From contig DETU01000040.1 of NCBI GenBank assembly GCA_002362175.1, forward strand, positions 1-33,176: a DNA stretch of 33,176 nucleotides, in the 5' to 3' direction. A model generated the notes under the pieces. It was not told where the DNA came from, did not search any database, and saw only the letters and a program-made list of their open reading frames with translations. Below, piece by piece: positions 15,074-22,256 of the stretch. Positions within the stretch are counted from its first letter, which is position 1. The number at the start of each line of letters is the position of its first letter. A program made the position numbers and the translations under genes. This DNA is from Ruminococcus sp. UBA3280. Lineage in GTDB: Bacteria; Bacillota; Clostridia; Oscillospirales; Ruminococcaceae.

Positions 15074-15094
15074 TAAGTTTTGTTATTAAAAAAT

Positions 15095-15124
15095 AACGAC
15101 AGCGTTACATGCTGTCGTTTTTTG
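15095..15124. terminator. Bidirectional terminator between ireB and the toxin-antitoxin operon
   Basis: AACGACAGC (15095-15103) pairs perfectly with GCTGTCGTT (15111-15119). T-runs follow on both strands (TTTTTG on plus, ATTTTTTA on minus). On the minus strand it closes the operon right after the 45-residue gene. Confidence 0.78.
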
Positions 15125-15262
15125 TTAATCAAAAATAATTTCAATAATCAGTTCAAATATAAATTCAATCAATTCAAATCCCAGTATTCCGCTTTCATCA
15201 CGTGATTTTGACTTTCTTTTATTTCTTTTTACCTTTTCTCTCTTTTTAAGACAGACTTTCAT
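15125..15262 (-). CDS. 45-residue amphipathic mini-protein downstream of the YafQ toxin
   Basis: Small uncalled gene 3 bp after the toxin stop codon. Its ATG has GGAG 9 nt upstream (within the last toxin codons) and its stop is followed at once by a terminator. The protein is bipartite: residues 1-21 are strongly basic (MKVCLKKREKVKRNKRKSKS), then GILGFELIEFIFELIIEIIFD, a hydrophobic segment with Glu at 30, 33, 37 and 41, the spacing of an amphipathic helix. It could lie on the membrane or bind the RNA or proteins of the module. No family recognised. Co-expression with the toxin-antitoxin pair is the best-supported inference; that it is translated rests on the ribosome binding site and position. 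Confidence 0.55.
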   Translation of the reverse strand: MKVCLKKREKVKRNKRKSKSRDESGILGFELIEFIFELIIEIIFD

Positions 15263-15265
15263 TAG

Positions 15266-15553
15266 TTAAAACTCCAAATCATTATGGCTTCCTGTTCTTA
15301 CAAGTGATAATATCAGGGTATTTTCTATAATACGATATACAAGTAACCAATCCGGTGTTATATGACATTCTCTATGTCCTTTCCAATTTCCTGTTAATGA
15401 ATGGTCTCTGTTTTTTTCCGGCGGTGGTTCTCCGCATAATAATTTTTCTACTATATCATCAAGTAATTTCATGTTACAGCCTCGTTTAAGAGCTTTTTTT
15501 AAATCTTTTTTAAAGACTAAAGTATGGTCTAATGTATATTTATGGTTATTCAT
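15266..15553 (-). CDS. YafQ-type mRNA interferase toxin
   Basis: Type II toxin of the RelE/ParE superfamily, YafQ branch, which cuts mRNA in the ribosome. From the ATG at 15553 it has 95 residues; GAGGA lies 8 nt upstream, and this start overlaps the antitoxin stop by a few bases. The longer reading from 15568 is less likely. The catalytic pattern is present: H51 in RDHSLTGNWKGHRECHITPDW, H64, D68 and H90 in RTGSHNDLEF line up with E. coli YafQ H50, H63, D67 and H87. It lies downstream of its antitoxin, the normal order for dinJ-yafQ pairs. Confidence 0.88.
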   Translation of the reverse strand: MNNHKYTLDHTLVFKKDLKKALKRGCNMKLLDDIVEKLLCGEPPPEKNRDHSLTGNWKGHRECHITPDWLLVYRIIENTLILSLVRTGSHNDLEF

Positions 15554-15749
15554 TTTCTGAATCCTCATTGTTGATTTCTTCTAATATTTCACTTAGATTG
15601 TTATAATGCTTTCTGTTTGGATTATTTGCTATTATTTCGCTTTCAACTAAAGCTAATGTGTTATCGTCAGCAAAGATTTTGATAAAATCCAAAAGCTGTT
15701 CTTCTGTCAGTGAATCAAAAACATTAATTGCATAATCTTTGATACTCAT
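15546..15749 (-). CDS. Antitoxin of the YafQ-type module
   Basis: 67-residue acidic protein upstream of and overlapping the toxin gene. The N-terminus (about 1-37) is predicted to be helical, and the C-terminus (NRKHYNNLSEILEEINNEDSENE) is the acidic, disordered toxin-wrapping tail seen in RelB/DinJ-type antitoxins. The DNA-binding part is not a clear ribbon-helix-helix by eye, so family assignment rests on context. AAAGGAGGG precedes the ATG. Such antitoxins usually repress their own promoter, here at 15771-15799. Confidence 0.82.
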   Translation of the reverse strand: MSIKDYAINVFDSLTEEQLLDFIKIFADDNTLALVESEIIANNPNRKHYNNLSEILEEINNEDSENE

Positions 15750-15770
15750 AAAATTCCCTCCTTTTATTTT

Positions 15771-15799
15771 ATTATATCATGCTTAAATATGTTTTGCAA
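15771..15799 (-). promoter_or_regulatory. Toxin-antitoxin operon promoter
   Basis: Minus-strand TTGCAA (15799-15794) and TATAAT (15776-15771), spacer 17 bp, about 22 bp before the antitoxin ATG. Autoregulation is expected from the family; no clear palindrome is seen. Confidence 0.6.
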
Positions 15800-15873
15800 T
15801 ACTTTTTAATGAGTTTCTTAATTTTATACCTCCTGTGGATATTTTTACTTCTTATATTATTTTCTGATACGGT

Positions 15874-15901
15874 TATAATACTACTGCGGAGGTAATCCGC
15901 A
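15874..15901 (+). promoter_or_regulatory. -10 element and leader hairpin before the deacetylase
   Basis: TATAAT at 15874-15879 has no recognisable -35. TGCGGA (15885-15890) and TCCGCA (15896-15901) form a tight 6-bp hairpin about 25 nt before the ATG and hide a GGAGG that is too far away to serve as the start site. Confidence 0.35.
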
Positions 15902-15925
15902 ATTTCAATAAGGAACTACACGCCT

Positions 15926-16666
15926 ATGATGAAAAAAGCGTTTCCTGCTATTGCAGTACTGACGGCAGGATTAGTCCCGTGTACTTCTGTTTATGCCATT
16001 GACAATACAAAAGTCGGCTACGGACAGGGTACAGCGGTAGACAGTCAGAACCGTCCTACAGATGCCCTTGCATTTAATGACCGTTTCGGTGATTATGATG
16101 CCTATGCAGTTTCGGGAGATGAAAAACGTATTATCATAACTTTTGACCAGGGTTATGAAAACGGCTACACTGAAAAAATTCTTGACACTCTTAAAGAAAA
16201 AAATGTAAAAGCGATTTTTTTCCTTACAGGTGATTATGCCAAAAAGGAAAAGGCACTTGTGCAGCGTATGATTGACGAAGGTCATATGCTCGGAAATCAT
16301 GGTATGCGTCACGCAAGTCTGCCGACTCTTTCCAAAAGTCAGGCAGAGGAAGAAATAATGTCGCTTCATGATTTTGTTATGAACAACTACGGCTATCAGA
16401 TGCAGTATTTCCGCTGTCCCTGCGGTGAATATTCGGAGCAGGCACTTGAAACTGTTCAGAAATGCGGATATAAAACGTTATTCTGGAGTTTCGCATATGT
16501 TGACTGGAAAACCGACAGCCAGCCTGACCCGTCTGTAAGTATAAAAAAGCTTTCAGAATCGGCACACGGCGGTGAAATACTGCTCCTGCACTCAGTATCA
16601 TCTACAAATGCCGAAATTCTCGGTGAAGTCATTGATAATTTCAGAGAGCAGGGATTCACAGTATAA
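15926..16666 (+). CDS. PdaA-like polysaccharide deacetylase
   Basis: Carbohydrate esterase family 4 protein, 246 residues, with a signal peptide (about 1-24, cut near VYA). In Bacillus, PdaA deacetylates muramic acid as a step toward muramic delta-lactam in spore cortex. Matching motifs: ITFDQGYENGYT (D74), the metal His pair GNHGMRH (H125, H129), YFRCPCGEYSE (R163, in place of the usual RPPRG), FWSFAYVDWK and LLLHSVSSTNAE (H222). The GYENGYT and VDWK elements are specific to the PdaA branch. The protein stops at EQGFTV, about 15-20 residues shorter than B. subtilis PdaA. The ribosome binding site (AAGGA, 11 nt) is weak. Monocistronic. Confidence 0.88.
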   Translation: MMKKAFPAIAVLTAGLVPCTSVYAIDNTKVGYGQGTAVDSQNRPTDALAFNDRFGDYDAYAVSGDEKRIIITFDQGYENGYTEKILDTLKEKNVKAIFFLTGDYAKKEKALVQRMIDEGHMLGNHGMRHASLPTLSKSQAEEEIMSLHDFVMNNYGYQMQYFRCPCGEYSEQALETVQKCGYKTLFWSFAYVDWKTDSQPDPSVSIKKLSESAHGGEILLLHSVSSTNAEILGEVIDNFREQGFTV

Positions 16667-16688
16667 CACCATAATAACACACACACAA

Positions 16689-16720
16689 ACGGACGTACCT
16701 GAAAAGTACGTCCGTATTTT
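16689..16720. terminator. Terminator between the deacetylase and the small lipoprotein gene
   Basis: ACGGACGTAC (16689-16698) and GTACGTCCGT (16706-16715) pair perfectly, followed by ATTTTATTT on the plus strand. It also lies 7 bp beyond the minus-strand gene at 16723 and may serve it. Confidence 0.75.
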
Positions 16721-16722
16721 AT

Positions 16723-16896
16723 TTATTTTTCTTCCGATACAGGAAAAACTTTTTCTGTTTCTTCTGTCTGATTTATATTAGTATCGGAACTGATTTGTTT
16801 GGAAGTTTTATTATTTTCATTTTTCTGAGGTGCTTCACCGCAAGCCATGTATGCAAACATTGCTGCGGAAAGTACCAATGACATAAATTGTTGCAT
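16723..16896 (-). CDS. 57-residue small lipoprotein
   Basis: Short gene read by hand. The product begins MQQFMSLVLSAAMFAYMACG, a short hydrophobic signal ending in YMAC, a plausible lipobox with C19 lipidated. The remaining 38 residues are hydrophilic and look disordered (Asn, Ser, Thr, Glu). AGAGGAT lies 8-10 nt before the ATG. It starts 19 bp after the stop of the SPFH gene on the same strand, so the two probably share a transcript, and it may be a partner of that membrane protein. Unknown family. Confidence 0.6.
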   Translation of the reverse strand: MQQFMSLVLSAAMFAYMACGEAPQKNENNKTSKQISSDTNINQTEETEKVFPVSEEK

Positions 16897-16915
16897 TTAA
16901 TTTTATCCTCTTGAT

Positions 16916-17860
16916 TTATTGTAAAGGTCCTTCGTCTGTTGTCGGTTCAACGGGTTCGTTGTACTGCGGAGTTGTGTAAGTCGGCGATGACGACGAAATG
17001 TCATCAAGGTCAATATTTACCAGCATACCGTTTTCGCTGCCGGTAACTTTAGGCATTACGCCATTCCACTTCTGAATCTGTTCATAAGCTATGACTTTAG
17101 CTGTGAGTGACTTTTCAAGAAGTTCGTTTGCATCTGCACGTGCCTGTGCTTCCGCCATAATGGCTTCTGCTTCTGCATTAGCGGCGATTACTTTCTTTTC
17201 AGCCTCGGCGTTTGCTACAACAATAGCCTGTTCCTGTTCTGTTTTTGTTTTAAGGAGGTTTTGTTCTGCTACCTGTTTAGCCTCGATAGCGTTATTGAAT
17301 TCCGACGAGAAATCAAAATTTACTATGTTGAATTTTTCTATGTATATACCATAGTCATTAAGTTTTTTCTCAAGTGATTCTTTCACATCTTCTGCAACCG
17401 CCTGACGTTCTGTTATAAGCTGTTCGGCTGTATAATTTGCCGTTGCAGATTTGAAACATTCCTGTACTACGGGAGTTACAAGAATTGTCTGATAGTCGAC
17501 ACCGACATTTTTGTACATATCGGGGGACTTTTCGGAAATAAGGCGATAGTTTACAGCAAGTGTACTGCTTACCGTCTGTAAGTCCTTTGAGACTGCAGAG
17601 GCAGGTGTTTCATAGACCTGAATCTTATTGGACATATTTTCTACTGACTGGATAAACGGTATTTTGAAGTGAGCTCCTTCCTGAAATGAAGTTTCAGAAA
17701 CTTTTCCGAGTGTAAGAACTACACCTGTATTACCTGCGGGAACGATTGTGAGGGAAGCAGCAGCCACAATAAGTACAGCAACGCCTATCACTGCCCATTT
17801 TACGCCTTTGAAATTTCTTTTTACAGAACCGTCTCTGTTTAATTCGTGTATAATTGCCAT
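16916..17860 (-). CDS. SPFH/band 7 (prohibitin-like) membrane protein
   Basis: 314 residues: a short cytoplasmic start, one membrane segment (about 22-40, WAVIGVAVLIVAAASLTIV), the SPFH domain (about 40-215: VPAGNTGVVLTLGKVSETSFQEGAHFKIPFIQ, then VDYQTILVTPVVQECFKSATANYTAEQLITERQ), a long Ala/Glu-rich coiled coil (about 200-260) and a Pro/Thr-rich tail. Such proteins assemble into ring or cage oligomers in membrane microdomains and often partner with proteases; no partner protease is adjacent. AGGAGAG precedes the ATG. It lies downstream of the DUF1836 regulator, with a stable hairpin in the gap, and upstream of the small lipoprotein gene. Confidence 0.92.
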   Translation of the reverse strand: MAIIHELNRDGSVKRNFKGVKWAVIGVAVLIVAAASLTIVPAGNTGVVLTLGKVSETSFQEGAHFKIPFIQSVENMSNKIQVYETPASAVSKDLQTVSSTLAVNYRLISEKSPDMYKNVGVDYQTILVTPVVQECFKSATANYTAEQLITERQAVAEDVKESLEKKLNDYGIYIEKFNIVNFDFSSEFNNAIEAKQVAEQNLLKTKTEQEQAIVVANAEAEKKVIAANAEAEAIMAEAQARADANELLEKSLTAKVIAYEQIQKWNGVMPKVTGSENGMLVNIDLDDISSSSPTYTTPQYNEPVEPTTDEGPLQ

Positions 17861-17890
17861 AAAAATCTCTCCTGTTTCTGTTATGGCTTG

Positions 17891-17930
17891 GCAGACATTC
17901 CCGAACTTTTTCGGACGGGAAATTGTCTGC
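17891..17930 (-). promoter_or_regulatory. Stable hairpin in the leader of the SPFH gene
   Basis: GCAGACA (17891-17897) pairs with TGTCTGC (17924-17930), and inside it TTCCCG pairs with CGGGAA. No T-run follows on the minus strand, so it is not a standard terminator. It may stabilise or regulate the SPFH part of the transcript. Confidence 0.45.
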
Positions 17931-17967
17931 TTCTGCTCATGAACACACTAAAATATAAATTGTTTTT

Positions 17968-18552
17968 TTAATTATTCTGCATTTCGTCAAGCACTACGGT
18001 CAGTACCTTGTCCATTTCGGCTTTAAGGCATGCACTCCTGTAAGCCATAATCATTACAAACATAGCATTGTGAAGTTTATACTCATCAGAACGTATATGT
18101 ATCTCATGGGTACATTGTTCAAGTTCACGGTTTATAAGCTTTTTTACCGAATTTGTATCAAATGCTCCTTCATCTTCAGCAGTAAAAATAATTCTGCACA
18201 GTATATTATACCATACATCATCATCTATTATGTCGTCGGAAGTATCTTCAACGTCGCCGTTTACGTATTCCATAAGTTTTGCAATGTCATCAAGTTTCAT
18301 GGAATTTCGGAGCATATTTATAAGAAGTATGCGGATTACCTGCTTACGTGAGTATTTTTTTCCCTGAGTGGAAGCAACCCAGCCTCTTTTTATCCAGTTC
18401 TGAATTGTAGAACCTGTAAGACCTGTAAGTTTTGAAAGCTGCGAAAGTGTAAGACCGCCTGTTGCGTCGAGTACAGGGGAAACAATAGAAAAAGCTTCGT
18501 CTCTTGCCTGTTCGCTGAATTTGAGTGTTGTACCGGGAATATAGCGATTCAT
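17968..18552 (-). CDS. DUF1836 MerR-like transcriptional regulator
   Basis: 194 residues. The N-terminal half is a MerR-like helix-turn-helix (LTLSQLSKLTGLTGSTIQNWIKRGWVAST, about 34-62) followed by KKYSRKQVIRILLINMLRNSMKLDDIAKLMEYV, the signature of DUF1836 proteins of Firmicutes. The C-terminal helices are acidic and probably mediate dimerisation or signal sensing. An AAAGGAG site precedes the ATG. Its promoter (18583-18611) contains a 12-bp perfect palindrome within the spacer, which suggests self-repression. It leads an operon with the SPFH protein and small lipoprotein. Function in the cell is unknown. Confidence 0.85.
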   Translation of the reverse strand: MNRYIPGTTLKFSEQARDEAFSIVSPVLDATGGLTLSQLSKLTGLTGSTIQNWIKRGWVASTQGKKYSRKQVIRILLINMLRNSMKLDDIAKLMEYVNGDVEDTSDDIIDDDVWYNILCRIIFTAEDEGAFDTNSVKKLINRELEQCTHEIHIRSDEYKLHNAMFVMIMAYRSACLKAEMDKVLTVVLDEMQNN

Positions 18553-18582
18553 GTTCGTTGACTCCTTTGATGTGATGATATG

Positions 18583-18611
18583 ATTATATCATAAGTTCAT
18601 ATGAACCGCAA
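18583..18611 (-). promoter_or_regulatory. DUF1836 promoter with a palindromic operator in its spacer
   Basis: Minus-strand TTGCGG (18611-18606) and TATAAT (18588-18583), spacer 17 bp. GTTCATATGAAC (18595-18606) is a perfect 12-bp palindrome filling the upstream half of the spacer, the classic site for MerR-type regulators, which bind between the -35 and -10. Confidence 0.6.
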
Positions 18612-18743
18612 GTGTTGTCCTGCGACGAATCAGAACGATTTTCGGTATTTTTTTGTATTTATCATTAAAATACTCATTTATTCTTAGTTTTTCATGAATA
18701 TACGCACTTGACTATCTGTCAGCAATCTTTTTTTGAAAAGCAG

Positions 18744-18772
18744 TTGAATTTTTCTGTAATTTATGGTATACT
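18744..18772 (+). promoter_or_regulatory. Promoter of the five-gene proBA operon
   Basis: TTGAAT (18744-18749) and TATACT (18767-18772) with a 17-bp spacer. The start near 18779 gives an 80-nt leader. The 18612-18743 stretch upstream holds no gene or clear structure. Confidence 0.6.
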
Positions 18773-18858
18773 GTAAAAAGCAGATTTTTTTAATGTATAT
18801 TTCGGCATGGCTGTACGCCGTTAAAGAACAGTCACCGTTTATGCGGTTGGAGAAAAAT

Positions 18859-19212
18859 ATGAATATTTCCGATTTTCTTATAACAATGGCACAGACTGCC
18901 GAGGTTGAACAGCCCGGACTTTTTCCGTTTCCTTTCAGCCTTCATCTCGGATTTTGCTGTATTGCACTTGTATTTTTTGTATTAAGGTTCATAAAGGAAA
19001 AACTTCCTTATCAGCTTATAATGGCGGTTGCAATACCTTTTTCCCTTATAATATGGATTTCAGACAGCAAAACACTTTTCTACGTTGTCGGAATAGCAGA
19101 GCTTGTCTTTCTTATTTCTGCCTTTGTTACTTCTATTGTTTTCAAGAAAAAAGAAACTGATTCCGAAAACGCTGAAACTGTACAGGAAACAGATTCCGAA
19201 GAAAAGGAGTAA
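18859..19212 (+). CDS. Small membrane protein, unknown function
   Basis: 117 residues with three probable membrane segments (about 30-44, 51-65 and 69-91) and an acidic, hydrophilic tail rich in Glu, Thr and Ser. The ATG at 18859 is preceded by GGAG 6 nt upstream; the frame stays open to 18763, but that start overlaps the promoter's -10. Four bases or fewer separate it from the dehydrogenase gene, so it is the first gene of the operon. Family not recognised. Confidence 0.7.
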   Translation: MNISDFLITMAQTAEVEQPGLFPFPFSLHLGFCCIALVFFVLRFIKEKLPYQLIMAVAIPFSLIIWISDSKTLFYVVGIAELVFLISAFVTSIVFKKKETDSENAETVQETDSEEKE

Positions 19213-19215
19213 GTT

Positions 19216-20166
19216 ATGAAAATAGCTGTTTTGGACTGGTATACGGTAAATATAAGTAATGATATTCCGACTTCTGTTCTTGAGAAACTCGGAGACGTGA
19301 AAATAATTCCCCTCACAGCTCCTGAAGAAACTGCTGAAAATATAGGTGACGCTGAAATTGTACTCTGCAATAAAGTCATGATTACAAAAGAAGTTATGGA
19401 CAGTTGTCCTAATCTTAAATATATAGGACTTTTTGCGACGGGTTACAATAATGTTGACATAGAATATGCCACAAAAAAGGGAATTACCGTATGTAATGCG
19501 GGTTCATATTCAACAGAAGCGGTTGCACAGCAGACTTTTGCATATATACTTGACCATTTCAATAAAATCAGAGATTATGATAATGCCGTTAAAAAAGGCG
19601 AATGGGAACGCTTTCCGTCGTTTTCTTACTTCCCTATTCCTACAGCGGAACTTTCAGGCAGAACTCTTTCAATAGTGGGATATGGTTCTATAGGAAAGGC
19701 AGTTGCAAGAATAGGCAGTGCATTTAATATGAATATCATAATAAGTACGAGGACAAAGCCCGAAAATTGTCCGTATGAAGTCACAGATATTTATACCGCT
19801 GCCGAAAAAGCAGATATACTTACTTTTCATTGTCCGCTTACCGAGCAGACCAAAGGTATCGTAAACGCTGAACTTATTTCAAAAATGAAAAAATCGGCTA
19901 TACTTATAAATACATCAAGAGGAGCGGTTGTCAATGAAAAAGACCTTGCCGATGCTCTCAATTGCGGTAAAATTTCGTCGGCATATCTTGATGTTCTGGA
20001 AAAAGAACCGATGTCGCCCAATACTCCGTTGAAAAATGCACGTAACTGTGTAATAACACCTCATACGGCATGGGCGGCACTGGAAACAAGAAGCCGGCTT
20101 GTCGGAATAGTGTGCGACAATATAAGGGCATGGCAGAACGGCACGCCGATAAATAAAGTAAACTGA
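19216..20166 (+). CDS. D-2-hydroxyacid dehydrogenase, hydroxypyruvate/glycerate type
   Basis: NAD(P)-dependent reductase of the D-isomer 2-hydroxyacid family, 316 residues. The dinucleotide-binding motif GYGSIG (155-160) sits in the nucleotide domain, and the catalytic triad is complete: R235 (INTSRGAVVN), E264 (VLEKEP) and H283 (TPHTAWA). N-terminal residues GLFATGYNNVD (71-81) form the substrate loop common to hydroxypyruvate/glycerate dehydrogenases; exact substrate cannot be settled by eye. GGAG precedes the ATG. It lies 14 bp before proB, an unusual partner for proline synthesis. Confidence 0.9.
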   Translation: MKIAVLDWYTVNISNDIPTSVLEKLGDVKIIPLTAPEETAENIGDAEIVLCNKVMITKEVMDSCPNLKYIGLFATGYNNVDIEYATKKGITVCNAGSYSTEAVAQQTFAYILDHFNKIRDYDNAVKKGEWERFPSFSYFPIPTAELSGRTLSIVGYGSIGKAVARIGSAFNMNIIISTRTKPENCPYEVTDIYTAAEKADILTFHCPLTEQTKGIVNAELISKMKKSAILINTSRGAVVNEKDLADALNCGKISSAYLDVLEKEPMSPNTPLKNARNCVITPHTAWAALETRSRLVGIVCDNIRAWQNGTPINKVN

Positions 20167-20180
20167 AAGAAGATTTGACA

Positions 20181-20969
20181 ATGAGAAATATTTCTGAAAA
20201 AAAGAGAATTGTAATAAAACTTGGTACGTCTACCCTTGCCCATAAGACAGGCAAGCTTAATATCAGGCGTATGACTAATCTTGTACGTGTTATATCTGAT
20301 TTACATAATTCAGGACGCGAGATTATAATGGTATCTTCGGGAGCGGTCGGACTTGGTGCGGGAAAACTCGGTCTTGCCGAAAAGCCGAAAGATACACGTA
20401 TGAAACAGGCTGTTGCGGCTGTCGGACAGTGCGAACTTATGCATATATATGATGATATGTTTGAAAAGTACAGCGTTACCGTTGCACAGATTCTGCTTAC
20501 AAAGACCATTATAAGCAACCCTAATCATTGCAGTAATTTCAAGAATACCGTTGAAACGCTTATAAGTATGGGAGTTATCCCGATAGTTAATGAAAATGAT
20601 ACTATTGCCATTGATGAACTTGAACTTGAAATAGGTGAGAATGACTCACTTTCCGCACTTGTTGCAGACCTTGCAGGTGCTGATTTACTTCTGATTCTTT
20701 CAGATATTGACGCACTCTATGATGACGACCCACGAACAAATCCCGAAGCAAGACCGATAAGTTTCGTGGATAAAATAACTCCTGAAATAGAAAGCGTTGC
20801 AGGCGGAGCAGGTACAAGTCTCGGCACGGGCGGAATGTCCACAAAGATTCATGCCGCAAAAATTGCAGGAAATGCAGGAATTGACATGGTTATAATGAAC
20901 GGAAAAAATCCTGATTTGCTTTATGATTTGTTTGAAGATAAAGAACTTGGTACGCTTTTCAAAGCGTAA
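20181..20969 (+). CDS. proB: Glutamate 5-kinase, short form without PUA domain
   Basis: First step of proline synthesis: phosphorylates glutamate to gamma-glutamyl phosphate. 262 residues with the amino-acid kinase fold: VIKLGTSTL (11-19), MVSSGAVGLGAGKLG, PIVNENDTIAIDELE and the nucleotide-binding GTGGMSTKIHAAKIA. It ends at ELGTLFKA without the C-terminal PUA domain of the E. coli enzyme, as in a subset of Firmicutes. The ATG at 20181 is preferred to a TTG two codons earlier; the ribosome binding site is weak (GAAAGAAG), in keeping with coupling to the upstream gene. proA follows 21 bp later. Confidence 0.95.
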   Translation: MRNISEKKRIVIKLGTSTLAHKTGKLNIRRMTNLVRVISDLHNSGREIIMVSSGAVGLGAGKLGLAEKPKDTRMKQAVAAVGQCELMHIYDDMFEKYSVTVAQILLTKTIISNPNHCSNFKNTVETLISMGVIPIVNENDTIAIDELELEIGENDSLSALVADLAGADLLLILSDIDALYDDDPRTNPEARPISFVDKITPEIESVAGGAGTSLGTGGMSTKIHAAKIAGNAGIDMVIMNGKNPDLLYDLFEDKELGTLFKA

Positions 20970-20990
20970 AAATATAATGAGGTGAAAAAT

Positions 20991-22238
20991 ATGAACTATA
21001 CTGAAACACTGGGAATGAAAGCGAAAAACGCAGAGCCTGAAATTGCTTCTGCGTCAACTATGCTGAAAAATAACGCACTTTCGGCAATCTCAAAGGCACT
21101 TACCGAAAACGTTGACTTTATTATTGCGGAAAATGCAAAGGATTTAAAGACAGCTAAAGAAAGTGGTATGTCCGAAGCAATGCAGGACAGACTGAAGCTT
21201 GACGAAAAACGTATTGCAGGAATGGCAAAGGGCGTTGATGAAATTATTGCCCTCAATGACCCTGTAGGACAGATTATTGAAGGTTTCACACGTCCAAACG
21301 GTCTCAGAATATCAAAGACAAGAGTTCCGCTCGGAGTAATCGGAATTATATTTGAATCACGTCCGAATGTAACGGTTGACGCAGCCGCACTTTGTCTGAA
21401 AGCAGGAAATGCCGTTATTCTCAAAGGTGGTAAAGAGGCTATAAATTCAAATAAATGTCTCGGACAGATTATGCGTAAAGCTGTTGAGGAAGCGGGTCTT
21501 CCTGCTGATATTATTCAGGTGGTTGAAAATACTTCCCGTGAAACTACTAATGAACTTATGAAACTCAACAAATATCTTGACGTTCTTATTCCGAGAGGAA
21601 GTGCGGGACTTATTCAGGCGGTAGTGAATACTGCTACAGTTCCCGTTATTGAAACAGGCACGGGTAACTGTCATGTATATGTGGATTCGTCCGCTGACCT
21701 TGAAAGTGCTGTTGATATTGCGGACAACGGCAAGACACAGCGTCCGTCCGTATGTAATGCCATTGAAAGTCTGCTGGTACATAAGGACTGTGCGGAAAAG
21801 TTCCTGCCTATGATTGCAGAACGTTTTAAGGCACATAATGTGAAAATTTATGGTTGTGAAAAAACCGCCGAGATTCTCGGTGACGGTATCGAAAAGGCTA
21901 CAGATAATGAGTACGCCACAGAGTTTCTTGACTATATTATTTCCGTTAAGGTTGTTGACAGCGTTGACGAAGCTATTGCACATATAAGAAAATTCGGCAC
22001 AAAACATTCTGAATGTATTGTGACAAAGTCTCTTGAAAATGCTGAAAAATTTCAGAGGCAGGTTGACGCTGCGGCAGTTTATGTAAATGCTTCAACAAGA
22101 TTTACCGATGGTGGTGAATTTGGATTTGGTGCGGAAATAGGCATTTCTACACAGAAACTTCATGCAAGAGGTCCTATGGGACTTACCGAACTTACAACAA
22201 TAAAATATCTTATCAACGGTAACGGTCAGATAAGGTAA
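20991..22238 (+). CDS. proA: Gamma-glutamyl phosphate reductase
   Basis: Second step of proline synthesis: NADPH-dependent reduction of gamma-glutamyl phosphate to glutamate semialdehyde. 415 residues, full length for ProA. Recognisable motifs include PLGVIGIIFESRPNVTVDAAALCLKAGNAVILKGGKEA, PVIETGTGNCHVYVD, the catalytic Cys region QRPSVCNAIESLLVH and FTDGGEFGFGAEIGISTQKLHARGP near the end. The start is the ATG at 20991 with GAGGTG 6 nt upstream. Same operon as proB; proC, the last enzyme, is not in the window. Confidence 0.96.
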   Translation: MNYTETLGMKAKNAEPEIASASTMLKNNALSAISKALTENVDFIIAENAKDLKTAKESGMSEAMQDRLKLDEKRIAGMAKGVDEIIALNDPVGQIIEGFTRPNGLRISKTRVPLGVIGIIFESRPNVTVDAAALCLKAGNAVILKGGKEAINSNKCLGQIMRKAVEEAGLPADIIQVVENTSRETTNELMKLNKYLDVLIPRGSAGLIQAVVNTATVPVIETGTGNCHVYVDSSADLESAVDIADNGKTQRPSVCNAIESLLVHKDCAEKFLPMIAERFKAHNVKIYGCEKTAEILGDGIEKATDNEYATEFLDYIISVKVVDSVDEAIAHIRKFGTKHSECIVTKSLENAEKFQRQVDAAAVYVNASTRFTDGGEFGFGAEIGISTQKLHARGPMGLTELTTIKYLINGNGQIR

Positions 22239-22256
22239 GAATACTCGGAGGATAGA

